Below, one piece after another: positions 53,824-63,914 of a stretch of 64,000 bases of DNA. Source of the stretch: Parapedobacter koreensis (GTDB lineage Bacteria; Bacteroidota; Bacteroidia; Sphingobacteriales; Sphingobacteriaceae). Location of the stretch: the NCBI RefSeq assembly GCF_900109365.1, contig NZ_FNZR01000013.1, positions 40,008-104,007 on the forward strand, in the 5' to 3' direction. Both the position numbers and the translations under genes were made by a program. Every line of letters starts with the position of its first letter. Position 1 is the stretch's first letter. Below the pieces are notes generated by a model, which was given only the letters and a program-made list of their open reading frames with translations, had not been told where the DNA came from and did not search any database.

Positions 53824-55077
53824 ATGAACATCCTCCACACCGCCGACTGGCACTTGGGCCAGCTCTTCCACGAGTATGACCGCACCTATGAGCACCAGCA
53901 ATTCCTTGATTGGCTGGTGCAGACGTTGCAGCGGGAAGCAGTGGATGTGTTGCTCATCAGTGGCGATGTGTTCGATCTGTCCAATCCGTCCGCGGCCACC
54001 ATCCGGCAATTCTATACGTTTCTCAATAAGGCCAGTAAGGCCTGCCCGGATATCCAGATCGTCGTTACAGCTGGTAATCACGACTCCGCCTCGCGGCTGG
54101 AGGCACCGAAGCCGCTGCTCGAATCGTCCAATATTCACATCATCGGCACGGTGGCGAAAGATGATCAGGGCAATATCGATGCCGACAAGCTCATTATCCC
54201 ACTCTCCAAAGATGGCGATATCAAAGCCTGGTGCCTGGCCGTCCCGTTCCTGCGCATGGGCGACTATCCCGCCATTGCTGATTGCGACAATCCCTATGCG
54301 GAAGGTGTAACTGCGCTATACCGCGATCTGTACGAAGCCGCTAAAAGCAACCAGCAACCCGGTCAGGCTATCATTGCCATGGGCCATCTCCATGCCCGGG
54401 GTGCCGAGACGTCCGATATGGACAAGGCCGAGCGGCTCATCATGGGTGGAGTTGAATGCATTTCCGCAGCCGCATTTCCTGAAGACATCGCCTATGTGGC
54501 CCTGGGCCACATCCACAAGGCACAGCGGCTCGGCGGAAAGGAGCATATCCGGTATTGCGGCAGTCCGCTGCCGATGTCATTTTCGGAAATCAACTACAAG
54601 CATCAGGTCATCCTGTTTACTATTGAAGACGGACAGGTAACGCCGCCCCGAGGCATCGAGGTACCGGTCACCGTGCCATTGCTCAAAGTACCAAGCATAC
54701 ACAGCCGTGTGGAGGAAGTATTGCTTGCCTTGCAACAGCTGCACTCCGGAATCGGCAAAGATCGCTCTAAAGCACCCTACATACAGGTATGTGTATTAGC
54801 CGAAGGTCCCGAACCGGGCCTCCGCCATAAGGTCGAGCAGGCCCTTGCTGACAAGCATGTCCGTTTCGCGCGCATCGATACCCGATATCCGGCACAGAAA
54901 GATCCTACTGAGCGGGATCAAGCTGTTTCTTCCGACCAACTCCAAGCGTTGAAGCCGGTGGACGTATTCAAGCAAGTATACCAGTCGCGCTATAGCGATG
55001 AAGTGCCCAAGGCGTTGATGGCGCTGTTCAACGAGGTCGCCCAGCAGGTCTACGAAAAAGAAGGAGGCGATGCATGA
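53824..55077 (+). CDS. sbcD: Exonuclease subunit SbcD (Mre11-like)
   Basis: 417 residues. Metallophosphoesterase motifs in order: HTADWHLGQ (DxH), LLISGDVFD, VTAGNHDSA (GNHD), AMGHLHARG and LGHIHKAQ. The C-terminal cap domain continues to about residue 400. With SbcC it removes hairpins and cuts DNA ends during replication and repair. The stop overlaps the sbcC start by four bases (ATGA). Start chosen at the first Met before NILHTADWH. Confidence 0.95.
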   Translation: MNILHTADWHLGQLFHEYDRTYEHQQFLDWLVQTLQREAVDVLLISGDVFDLSNPSAATIRQFYTFLNKASKACPDIQIVVTAGNHDSASRLEAPKPLLESSNIHIIGTVAKDDQGNIDADKLIIPLSKDGDIKAWCLAVPFLRMGDYPAIADCDNPYAEGVTALYRDLYEAAKSNQQPGQAIIAMGHLHARGAETSDMDKAERLIMGGVECISAAAFPEDIAYVALGHIHKAQRLGGKEHIRYCGSPLPMSFSEINYKHQVILFTIEDGQVTPPRGIEVPVTVPLLKVPSIHSRVEEVLLALQQLHSGIGKDRSKAPYIQVCVLAEGPEPGLRHKVEQALADKHVRFARIDTRYPAQKDPTERDQAVSSDQLQALKPVDVFKQVYQSRYSDEVPKALMALFNEVAQQVYEKEGGDA

Positions 55078-58000
55078 AGATACTGGCCATCTGCATTAAA
55101 AACTTAGCCTCGCTGGAAGGCACCACGGAGATCGACTTCACGCAGGAACCGTTATGTTCCGCTGGTATCTTCACCATCACGGGGCCTACCGGTGCGGGCA
55201 AATCCACCATTCTCGATGCACTGTGCTTGGCGCTCTACGCCAAAACCCCGCGTTATGTACAAGCGCGCGAAACCGGCATCGAAATCACCGACGTACAGGG
55301 CAGCACCATCAACCAAAGCGATGTACGCGCCATCCTGCGTGATGGTACGGCCGAGGGCTATGCAGAGGTTGATTTCGTTGGCATCGACGGCCAGCACTAC
55401 CGTGCCAATTGGAGCGTACGCCGGGCGCGGAATAAGATAGAAGGCAGCCTCCAGCAGGCCAGTACCACCTTACGAAACCTCACCACCGGTAGCGACATCG
55501 GTGGCAAAAAAACCGAGCTGCTGCCCGAGATCGCCCGACTGGTCGGCCTCAACTACGAGCAGTTCATCCGTTCGGTACTGCTGGCACAGGGCGATTTTAC
55601 CGCATTCCTTAAGGCCGATAAAGACCAGAAAGCGTCGCTGCTCGAAAAGCTTACCGGCACGCACATCTATTCCGAGCTATCCAAGAAGGTCTTCGAGCGT
55701 TACCGCGAAGAAGAGCAGCAGCTCAAATTGATCCAACAGCGACAGGAAGGCATTGCTATCCTCACCACTGAAGAACTGGCTGATCTCAAAGCGCGGGAAG
55801 ACGCATTGGCAGCCACGCTTGATCAGCTCCAAGCACAAATCGATGCAACCGTCAAAGAAATCAAATGGCATGAAGATTTAAGCAATCACCAAGCACAGGT
55901 ATATGAAGCCCAGCAAGTCCTACAGGCGCACTTTGCTGAAAAAACACAGTCCACCGAACGTGAAATGTACCTAAGGCAGGTGGAACAGGTACAACCCACC
56001 CGTACATGGATGGATGCGCTGGCAGAAGCATCCGGCCTTCTCCATCAACGGCGAGCAGGGCTCGAAGAAGTCAGCAGCCAGCAGCAGCTCTTGGCGCAAC
56101 AGGTAAACGATATCGCAGCTGCAGTAGCCGCAGCCACCCAACACCTCGAAGCACAAGTCAGCGCTCAGGAATCGGCAAAGCCCCAATTGGCCGAAGCCAA
56201 CAAGTTGGACATCCGGCTACAAGCCCAACAAGCCGACCTCGCCGCCGCACAGCGACAATTGCAAGCCCGGCAAGCAAAATGGAGGGAGAGCAAGCAACGG
56301 CTGGCAGACAAACAGAAAGAAGCCGACACTCTGGAGCAACGGATCGAGACCCATCGCCAATGGATAGAAAAGCGTACCAGCCGCCATCCTGTAGCCGAGC
56401 ACCACACGCTCATCGTCACTAAGCTAGCAGAGGCCCGCAAACAATTGGAAGCCATCGACCGGGCGGCTAACGATATCGTCCAATACGAGACACAAATCCA
56501 AACCAAAACCACTGAACAAACAGAGGTCATCCAACGTTCAGGAAGCCTCGCTAAGCAGGTCAGTGACACCCAGGCAGAAATTGCCACACTACGCAAAGAC
56601 ATGGCTGCCCTACCCGTCGGCCAACTCCGCGAAGAAAACAAGGCCGTGACTGCACAGTTAGAAGCGTTACTTATGGCCACGGCCCATTGGCGGCAACTTT
56701 ACCGGGCGCAACAAGATGCCCAGCAGCTACGGCAAAAGATTGAAGACAATCAGCTTGGACTGAAGGAAAAAGAAATCCAACTCCAAGATACAGCCACCGC
56801 CTTACAAGCCATCACGGAGCAGCGTAAAGCATCAACTGCTATGCTCGAGAAAGCCATGATTGCTGCTTCGGCCGATGTCGAAACCCTGCGCAGCCAATTA
56901 ACGGATGGCCAGCCATGCCCCGTGTGCGGCAGCGAATCCCATCCCTACGCCCACGAAAATCCCCAGCTCAACCACGTACTGGATGAATTGCGGAAGGCGC
57001 ACGATGCCATCGAACATACCTACGGCGAGCACGTTGCCAGTCACAGCCAGTTGTCGCAAACCGTATTCCTGCTGCGACAAGCCATCGAACAGCTCGATAA
57101 TGAACTGGCCGCAAAACAACGTGAACTAAACGAGCATACGAGTCAATGGGAGCAGTATCCCATCAGTCAGGCTTGCGCGGATATTGAGGCGGCACACAAA
57201 GACACCTGGTTGGCCAATCATGCGCAAAAGCTATCCGTGACCCAAGAAAAGGTTGGCAAGCAATTAGAGCAACACCAACATGCGCAGGATACATTGGATC
57301 AGCTCCAGCAGACATTGCAGCGTTTGCAGGCCGAGCACACCGCATCGGCCGATGCTGCAAAAGACTTAGGTCACCACATGCAGACGCTGGCAGAGCGCCT
57401 CACAAGAGCCGGGGAAGAACACGCATCCGGCAATGCCAATTTGGAAACTATATTGGTCGCCATACAGCAACATTTTCCAGACGACCAGTGGATTGCCAAT
57501 TGGAAGAGCCAGCCCGAAGCCTTTCTGCAAAGCGTCAACGACTTTGCTGCCGAATGGAAGCAAACCACCGAAGCGTTGGAAGCTGATCGCAATAGCCTCA
57601 AGGTATTACAAGCTACCATCATAGGCATCCAAAAGGAAGAACAAGACCTCGCCTCAGAGGTTGCCCTTGCCGAGCGCGATTACGCCGATAGGGAGGCAGC
57701 CCTCGAAACCTTGAAAGCAAGCCGCCTGTCCCTGTTCAATGGCGAAGCCGTCGAAGCCATTGAAGCCCGGTTGAAGCAGCAAGTTGCCGAAGCACAGGAG
57801 CAGCTAAATGCCAAGAAGCGATCGCAAGAGCGCCTGCAAACCGAAAAGGCCAAATTAGACGCAACGGCCAAGGAAACGGAGCACGAAATCATCAGGCTGG
57901 AAAAGCGTACGACGGAGCTATTCGGCAAAATCGAACAGTGGCTCAGCGATTACAACGCCAAACAGCAAAATGCCTTGGATCGATCAACGCTGCAAAAACT

Positions 58001-58808
58001 GCTTACCCATCCCACAGAATGGATATCCGAAGAGCGGGAGGCCCTATTGGCCATCGAACGCGCTGTTACCCAAGCCACGTCGGTATTGGGTGAGCGCAAG
58101 CGGCAACTAACCCAACACGAGCAGCAACGACCGTATGATGAACCCTTGGATATGCTGAAACAAGGATTACAACAGCGGCAAACCGACAGGTTCGAATCCC
58201 TTCGGGAACACAACGAAATCGGCTTCCGGTTGAGGCAAGATGAGGACAATAAGAAGCAATTGGGCGACCTGATCGCCACCATACAAGCCAAGCAACTCGT
58301 GGTGGATAATTGGTCCAAACTCAACGATATTATCGGTTCCGCCGATGGCAAGAAATTCCGGCAGGTGGCGCAGGAGTACACGCTGGATGTACTGCTCAGT
58401 TATGCCAACGTGCATTTGGAAGTGCTGTCCAAGCGCTACCGCCTGCAACGGATACCGAATACACTCGGTCTGCAGGTGCTGGATCAGGACATGGGCGACG
58501 AAGTTCGTACCGTTTATTCCCTTTCCGGCGGAGAATCGTTCCTCGTATCGCTTGCCTTGGCGTTGGGGCTAGCATCCTTGTCGTCCAGCCGGATGAATGT
58601 CGAGTCCTTGTTTATCGACGAGGGCTTTGGTTCGCTGGACCCGAATACGCTTAACATCGCGATGGACGCGCTGGAGCGGTTGCATAACCAAGGGCGCAAG
58701 GTGGGGGTGATTTCCCATGTGCAGGAAATGACCGAGCGAATACCGGTACAGATTAAAGTGAATAAGCAACGAAGCGGGAGGAGTGGGGTAGAGGTTATTG
58801 GACTATAA
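55074..58808 (+). CDS. sbcC: Exonuclease subunit SbcC (Rad50-like)
   Basis: 1244 residues. Walker A TGPTGAGKST is at about 36-45. Two very long coiled coils, rich in Gln, Ala, Lys and Glu, flank the zinc hook CPVC at about 614-617. The C-terminal half brings the signature SLSGGESFLVSLALALGLA and Walker B SLFIDEGFGSLD. It dimerises through the hook and clamps DNA for SbcD. The base composition is like the rest of the chromosome, in contrast to the AT-rich genes that follow. Confidence 0.95.
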   Translation: MKILAICIKNLASLEGTTEIDFTQEPLCSAGIFTITGPTGAGKSTILDALCLALYAKTPRYVQARETGIEITDVQGSTINQSDVRAILRDGTAEGYAEVDFVGIDGQHYRANWSVRRARNKIEGSLQQASTTLRNLTTGSDIGGKKTELLPEIARLVGLNYEQFIRSVLLAQGDFTAFLKADKDQKASLLEKLTGTHIYSELSKKVFERYREEEQQLKLIQQRQEGIAILTTEELADLKAREDALAATLDQLQAQIDATVKEIKWHEDLSNHQAQVYEAQQVLQAHFAEKTQSTEREMYLRQVEQVQPTRTWMDALAEASGLLHQRRAGLEEVSSQQQLLAQQVNDIAAAVAAATQHLEAQVSAQESAKPQLAEANKLDIRLQAQQADLAAAQRQLQARQAKWRESKQRLADKQKEADTLEQRIETHRQWIEKRTSRHPVAEHHTLIVTKLAEARKQLEAIDRAANDIVQYETQIQTKTTEQTEVIQRSGSLAKQVSDTQAEIATLRKDMAALPVGQLREENKAVTAQLEALLMATAHWRQLYRAQQDAQQLRQKIEDNQLGLKEKEIQLQDTATALQAITEQRKASTAMLEKAMIAASADVETLRSQLTDGQPCPVCGSESHPYAHENPQLNHVLDELRKAHDAIEHTYGEHVASHSQLSQTVFLLRQAIEQLDNELAAKQRELNEHTSQWEQYPISQACADIEAAHKDTWLANHAQKLSVTQEKVGKQLEQHQHAQDTLDQLQQTLQRLQAEHTASADAAKDLGHHMQTLAERLTRAGEEHASGNANLETILVAIQQHFPDDQWIANWKSQPEAFLQSVNDFAAEWKQTTEALEADRNSLKVLQATIIGIQKEEQDLASEVALAERDYADREAALETLKASRLSLFNGEAVEAIEARLKQQVAEAQEQLNAKKRSQERLQTEKAKLDATAKETEHEIIRLEKRTTELFGKIEQWLSDYNAKQQNALDRSTLQKLLTHPTEWISEEREALLAIERAVTQATSVLGERKRQLTQHEQQRPYDEPLDMLKQGLQQRQTDRFESLREHNEIGFRLRQDEDNKKQLGDLIATIQAKQLVVDNWSKLNDIIGSADGKKFRQVAQEYTLDVLLSYANVHLEVLSKRYRLQRIPNTLGLQVLDQDMGDEVRTVYSLSGGESFLVSLALALGLASLSSSRMNVESLFIDEGFGSLDPNTLNIAMDALERLHNQGRKVGVISHVQEMTERIPVQIKVNKQRSGRSGVEVIGL

Positions 58809-58854
58809 GGGCCGAACAGAGGATAAATATTACTCATACTAAAACTGATACGAT

Positions 58855-61083
58855 ATGCTTGAATCAATAACGGTTAAGAGTATTGCAACCTATGATGCGA
58901 AGGGTGTTCAAATAGATAATTTGAGAAAAATCAATTTTATCTACGGAACTAATGGTTGCGGGAAAACTACCCTTTCAAAGCTGATTTATAATCCTACTGA
59001 TGCAGCTTATTCCGATTGCTGCTTGCGATGGAAAGGTAACTTGCCTGTTAATGTGCTTGTGTATAACAAAGACTTTCGTGAAAGAAATTTTGGCAAGGGA
59101 AAGATGGATGGTGTCTTCACCTTGGGACAGGCGACTAAGGAGGATATTGAAGCTATTGAGAAAATGCAATCGAAATTAGCTGAAATTAGGGATAAGGGGA
59201 TAGAGAAGAAAGAAACACTTGAAAAACAGCAGAAAAAAAAATCCCAAGAAGACAATGAGTTTAAGGAGGCTATCTGGCTTGATATATACAAGGAAAACGA
59301 AGACGAGTTTAAAGAAGCCTTTAGAGGCTTCATGAAAAAAGATTCTTTTAGGGATAAAATACTGGATGAGTTCAAGAGCAACAAAGAAACTCTATTGACA
59401 ATTGAAGAACTGAAAGAAAAATCACAAACAATTTTTGGTAAAACGCCTACTATATTGCCATTTCTTTCCACAATAGAGTTTAAAAGATTATTAGAAATAG
59501 AATCGGATAAGATTTGGAATAAAAAGATCATTGGGAAAGCAGATGTACCAATTGCAGGATTAATTCAAAAGCTGAATCTGAACGATTGGGTTAACGAAGG
59601 AAGAAGTTATATAACTGAAGATGAAACCTGTCCGTTCTGTCAGCAGAAAACGATTTCGGAAAGTTTTAAAAAGCAACTTGAAGATTTTTTTGACGAATCT
59701 TTTCTTCAGGATATAACCCAAGTCAAGTTTTTGTCTGAGGAGTATAATCGAGATTGTCGCAATCTGCAGAATATTTTGGAGCAAATAGAATTACAGCAGA
59801 AAGGCAATCCTGAGTCTAAGCTTAATATCGAGCAATTCTCTGCTTTTTTAAAAACACTGGTAAGTCAATTTATAACTAACAAGGAGCTCTTGAGTAATAA
59901 AGCGAAAGAACCAAGTAGAAGTACAGAGTTGATTTCAACGAAAGTGCAATTAGAAAATATTGAAAATCTGATTGTTGAATGCAATGACGAGATAAAAACA
60001 CATAATGATATTGTCAATGATTACACAAACCAAAGAAACAATCTGATTAGAGCCATTTGGAAATACCTGATTGAAGGGCATCGGGGAATCATTGAAGCAT
60101 TTATAAAAAAGCAAGATGGCTTGGAGAAAGGAATACAAGCATTGCAACTACAGCATAAGGATTTACAAGACAAATATGTAGAACTAAATAAAAAAATAAA
60201 AGAAGCCAATAAAAATGTCACCAGCGTTCAACCTTCTGTTGATGAAATTAATCGTATACTCAAATCATACGGATTTTTGAACTTCGAGATAGTTCCTTCC
60301 AAGAAGGAATCTAATCAGTATCAAATACAAAGGGAGGACGGTTCAATTGCAGAATCAACATTAAGTGAAGGTGAGGCGACTTTTATTACTTTTTTATATT
60401 ATCTGCAATTGGCAAAAGGAAGCACCAAAGAGGAATCTATTTCAGAAGAGCGTATCCTAGTCATTGACGATCCGATTTCAAGCCTGGATAGCAATGTGCT
60501 CTTTGTCGTAAGCTCACTTATAAAAGAAATCATCAAATCAGTAAAGCAAAACACAGGTAATATTAAACAACTCATCCTATTGACCCACAACGTGTATTTT
60601 CATAAAGAGGTTTCTTTTGTTGATGGAAGAACACTCAAAAACGGAAATACGCATTATTGGATTATTCGAAAGAATAATAGTGTATCGTCAATTCAAGCCT
60701 TCAAAATGGAAAACCCAATTCAAAGTTCATATGAATTATTATGGAAAGAACTTAGCAATTCCTCTAAAAACTCTGGAATCACCGTCCAGAATACCATGCG
60801 AAGAATTATTGAAAACTATTTTAAAATACTGGGTAAATATGCCGATGATGACCTAATAACAAGTTTTGATAATCCTCAGGAGCAGGAAATATGTCGGTCA
60901 TTGGTGTGTTGGATAAACGATGGATCCCATGGATTACCTGACGATCTTTACGTGGAACAACAGGATGCCATCATCGACCGTTACTTTGAGGTATTCAAAC
61001 AAATATTCATAAAAATGAACCATGAGGAACATTATAAGATGATGTATAGAATTCCAGAGGATGAAAAAATTGCTGTTGCATAA
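58855..61083 (+). CDS. AAA_13-family ATPase, RloC/PrrC-like anticodon-nuclease candidate
   Basis: 742 residues. Walker A GTNGCGKTT (about 31-39); a coiled-coil section with Lys/Glu runs; a zinc-hook-like CPFC at Cys 259/Cys 262; signature LSEGEATFITFLYYLQLA; Walker B ILVIDDPISSLD; H-loop LTHN. The C-terminal domain has R649-xxx-E653 (MRRIIENYF) and H692 in WINDGSHGL, the R-E-H order of the PrrC/RloC nuclease triad, with a spacing of 39 between E and H (32 in PrrC, by memory). A RloC-like protein would sense DNA damage or phage DNA and cut a tRNA anticodon. It is AT-rich and 31 bases upstream of gajA. Confidence 0.72.
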   Translation: MLESITVKSIATYDAKGVQIDNLRKINFIYGTNGCGKTTLSKLIYNPTDAAYSDCCLRWKGNLPVNVLVYNKDFRERNFGKGKMDGVFTLGQATKEDIEAIEKMQSKLAEIRDKGIEKKETLEKQQKKKSQEDNEFKEAIWLDIYKENEDEFKEAFRGFMKKDSFRDKILDEFKSNKETLLTIEELKEKSQTIFGKTPTILPFLSTIEFKRLLEIESDKIWNKKIIGKADVPIAGLIQKLNLNDWVNEGRSYITEDETCPFCQQKTISESFKKQLEDFFDESFLQDITQVKFLSEEYNRDCRNLQNILEQIELQQKGNPESKLNIEQFSAFLKTLVSQFITNKELLSNKAKEPSRSTELISTKVQLENIENLIVECNDEIKTHNDIVNDYTNQRNNLIRAIWKYLIEGHRGIIEAFIKKQDGLEKGIQALQLQHKDLQDKYVELNKKIKEANKNVTSVQPSVDEINRILKSYGFLNFEIVPSKKESNQYQIQREDGSIAESTLSEGEATFITFLYYLQLAKGSTKEESISEERILVIDDPISSLDSNVLFVVSSLIKEIIKSVKQNTGNIKQLILLTHNVYFHKEVSFVDGRTLKNGNTHYWIIRKNNSVSSIQAFKMENPIQSSYELLWKELSNSSKNSGITVQNTMRRIIENYFKILGKYADDDLITSFDNPQEQEICRSLVCWINDGSHGLPDDLYVEQQDAIIDRYFEVFKQIFIKMNHEEHYKMMYRIPEDEKIAVA

Positions 61084-61114
61084 TATAAGTATTCTATTGA
61101 TAAAAATAAAGTAA

Positions 61115-63244
61115 ATGTATATATCCAAGCTATCAATCCGTAATTTTCGAAATTTCAGAAATATTAGTTTAGATTTTCAAAAAGGCGTCAACACTATAAT
61201 TGGTGAAAATGGCTCGGGCAAGACAAATATTCTTTATGCCTTAAGATTGTTAATTGATGAAAATCTTCCAAGAAATATCCGGTTCTATGAGTCTGATTTT
61301 AATCGTTCTTTGAACCAATGGAAAGGACATTGGATAATCATTCAGATTGAGTTCTCGGAATTAGATGTAAGTGAGGAGGCCCAAGCAATTGCTATGCACA
61401 AAGCTGGAACTATGGATGAATATGATTCTACTAAAGGAACCTACTCTCTAATATTCCGGCCAAGAGAAAATAAGAGAAGAGAACTGTATGAATGTTCACA
61501 GGATTTGGCGGCGTCAGAGGTTGAGCTACAAGCCATACTTGATTCAATTACTTTGAACGATTATGAACTTACTTATCGAGGACGAGGCAACACTGATTTT
61601 TCTATCGAAGAGAATTACCGCAAATATGTTGGGGATTTTGACAAGATAGCGTTTCCTGATCCGGACGAATTGGAAGACATATATGGTATTCGTTTGTATG
61701 GCTTCTCAATTCCCAATGAGCTCTCCTGTACATTTATAAAAGCATTAAGAGATGTAGAAGCAGACCTTCGTTCCTATAAAGACAATCCATTATTAAGTTT
61801 ATTAAGAGGTAAAGAAAAAAGTATTGATGTTGTCAAAAAAGACAGTATAACAAAGAAAGTAATAGAACTGAATGAGGAGATAAGTGAATTAGAGGAAGTG
61901 AGAGATATTTCAGGCGGTATTGCTAATAGCATTAAACAAGCGGTTGGTGAGACATATGCACCTAATATCGAAATCAAATCGGAAGTGCCATCAGAAATAG
62001 AACGTCTATTACAATCCTTGAAATTGTGGGTTGGAGATTCAGATGAGCCTGATTATAAAGGGCGAGTTGGAGAATTAAGTTTAGGAGGAGCAAATCTCAT
62101 TTATTTATCCATGAAATTATTGGAATACGAAAAAGTAAAAGCACTAAATAAGATTGCTAATTTTTTACTGATAGAAGAACCGGAAGCACATATACACACA
62201 CATATTCAAAAGACACTTTTTGATAAACTTCACAGTCATAATACACAAGTAATCATTACTACACATTCAACACATATTTCATCAGTAAGTAAAATCAGTT
62301 CTGTAAACATACTAAGTCGCTCTAATAAAGAGGCGTTAGTATTTAATCCTTCTAACGGATTAGAACCGTCACGAATTACAGCACTTGAAAGGTACTTAGA
62401 TGCTGTAAGGACTAATCTGTTATTTGCTAAAGGCGTGGCATTGGTAGAAGGAGATGCCGAACAAATATTGATACCTGTACTCTTTAAAAAGGTGTTTGGT
62501 ATTTCTCTTGATGAAATCGGAGTAAGCTTGATTAATATAGGTAGTACAGGATTTCAAAATATTGCTACTTTATTTCATAACGACCGAGTAAGAAAAAACT
62601 GTGCAATTATTACCGACCTTGACACATCAATTCTTGAACTTCCAAAAGATGAAGTGAGCGATAATGTAGAAGAGCGAGCTTACAGAAATTCTCAAAAATC
62701 AGGTGCTTTAAGAAAGAATTTATTGGATAATTTTTGTAAAGACAATAACTGGGTTAGTCCATTTTATGGAAAATATACATTTGAGGTTGAGTTTGTTAAA
62801 GCAGGAAATTCATTTGAAGTTACGCAATTAGTAAACAAACAATATAACCGAGAAGCAGATAAAAACAGAATCAATGGCTTATTGGAAAACAATGAGGTAA
62901 ATGTATACGGTAAAGAAGTTCTAAGATTGGCAAATTCTTTCGGAAAGGGTTGGTTTGCATTAATGTTAGAAGAGCATATTGACCACTTAACCTATATCCC
63001 TCCTTATATTCTTGAAGCTATAGCGTTTGCAAGTCCTCATGTTACCAATCAAACGTTGTACAGTATTGCCAAATATAGATTAAAATCACTTATAAAGAAC
63101 AAATTTGAATCAGATAAAAATGATTATTCAGACTTATCTCAACAATTTGAAGCCAATGAAAATAGTGAGAAGGCAATAGATTTTTGTATCAAGAAGCTTC
63201 CTGAAGATCAATTAAGCAAGTTTATCAAACTCCAAAAATTATGA
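61115..63244 (+). CDS. gajA: GajA-like OLD-family ATPase/TOPRIM nuclease (Gabija)
   Basis: 709 residues. ATPase part: Walker A GENGSGKTN (about 30-38), signature LSLGGANLIYL (about 321), Walker B FLLIEEPEAH (about 350-359), H-loop TTHSTH (about 381). TOPRIM part: LVEGDAEQ (catalytic Glu, about 445) and ITDLDTS (DxD, about 500), after which about 200 residues of helical C-terminus follow. This is a class 2 OLD nuclease; followed directly by a UvrD-like helicase it defines Gabija, in which GajA nicks DNA when nucleotide levels drop. It is longer than the about 580-residue GajA of Bacillus cereus. AT-rich, probably acquired. Confidence 0.82.
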   Translation: MYISKLSIRNFRNFRNISLDFQKGVNTIIGENGSGKTNILYALRLLIDENLPRNIRFYESDFNRSLNQWKGHWIIIQIEFSELDVSEEAQAIAMHKAGTMDEYDSTKGTYSLIFRPRENKRRELYECSQDLAASEVELQAILDSITLNDYELTYRGRGNTDFSIEENYRKYVGDFDKIAFPDPDELEDIYGIRLYGFSIPNELSCTFIKALRDVEADLRSYKDNPLLSLLRGKEKSIDVVKKDSITKKVIELNEEISELEEVRDISGGIANSIKQAVGETYAPNIEIKSEVPSEIERLLQSLKLWVGDSDEPDYKGRVGELSLGGANLIYLSMKLLEYEKVKALNKIANFLLIEEPEAHIHTHIQKTLFDKLHSHNTQVIITTHSTHISSVSKISSVNILSRSNKEALVFNPSNGLEPSRITALERYLDAVRTNLLFAKGVALVEGDAEQILIPVLFKKVFGISLDEIGVSLINIGSTGFQNIATLFHNDRVRKNCAIITDLDTSILELPKDEVSDNVEERAYRNSQKSGALRKNLLDNFCKDNNWVSPFYGKYTFEVEFVKAGNSFEVTQLVNKQYNREADKNRINGLLENNEVNVYGKEVLRLANSFGKGWFALMLEEHIDHLTYIPPYILEAIAFASPHVTNQTLYSIAKYRLKSLIKNKFESDKNDYSDLSQQFEANENSEKAIDFCIKKLPEDQLSKFIKLQKL

Positions 63245-63248
63245 AGGT

Positions 63249-63914
63249 ATGTTAGAAGGCTTAAATGATCAACAAAGAGATGCAGTACTTGCTTCTGGTA
63301 ATATTTTATTAACTGCTTGTCCTGGCAGTGGTAAAACCAGAGTTTTAGCACATAAAGTTGCATACGAATTAGACAAAATCAAAGGGAGCAAAAAGACTAT
63401 TGTTGCACTAACATTTACGAATAGAGCTGCTGAAGAAATAAAAAAGAGGCTCATAAAAATGGATTTTAATCCCGATAAATTATGGGCTGGAACGATTCAC
63501 TCTTTCTGTCTGGAATGGATACTTCGACCATACGCAGGTTATATAGCTGAAATTAAAAACGGATTTGTAATTGCTGATGAATATAAATCCGAAGAACTAC
63601 TTTCTACATTAAAAGAAGATTATGGTTTTGAATGGTGGGAAAGAATTACCACAAGAAGAAATACTGATGGCTCATTCGCAGAGCCCAATCTAAAATTTCA
63701 TGATCTCTTGGAAGAATATCATGAAAGCCTAACGAGCGAGAAATTAATTGATTTTGATCTGATGCTCTATTATGCCTATAAGGTTTTGGATGAATATCCT
63801 AAAATTGGCAAGACATTAAATAACCTGTTCCATTTAATCGCGGTAGATGAGTATCAGGATACTCAGGAATTGCAGTACGCCATTTTATCAAAGATAATTA
63901 ATGTTAATCGTTAG
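63249..63914 (+). CDS. gajB: GajB-like UvrD helicase, truncated after motif II
   Basis: 221 residues. UvrD motifs present: Q motif LNDQQRDAV, Walker A CPGSGKT (24-30), Ia ALTFTNRAAEE, GTIHSFC, and motif II AVDEYQDT (about 198-205). Motif III should follow within about 25 residues, but the frame ends at VNR with TAG (63912-63914), and none of the three frames over the last 86 bases looks like helicase. Full GajB proteins have about 490-500 residues. So the gene is cut, either by insertion or deletion, and cannot unwind DNA as read. Starts 4 bases after gajA. Confidence 0.78.
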   Translation: MLEGLNDQQRDAVLASGNILLTACPGSGKTRVLAHKVAYELDKIKGSKKTIVALTFTNRAAEEIKKRLIKMDFNPDKLWAGTIHSFCLEWILRPYAGYIAEIKNGFVIADEYKSEELLSTLKEDYGFEWWERITTRRNTDGSFAEPNLKFHDLLEEYHESLTSEKLIDFDLMLYYAYKVLDEYPKIGKTLNNLFHLIAVDEYQDTQELQYAILSKIINVNR

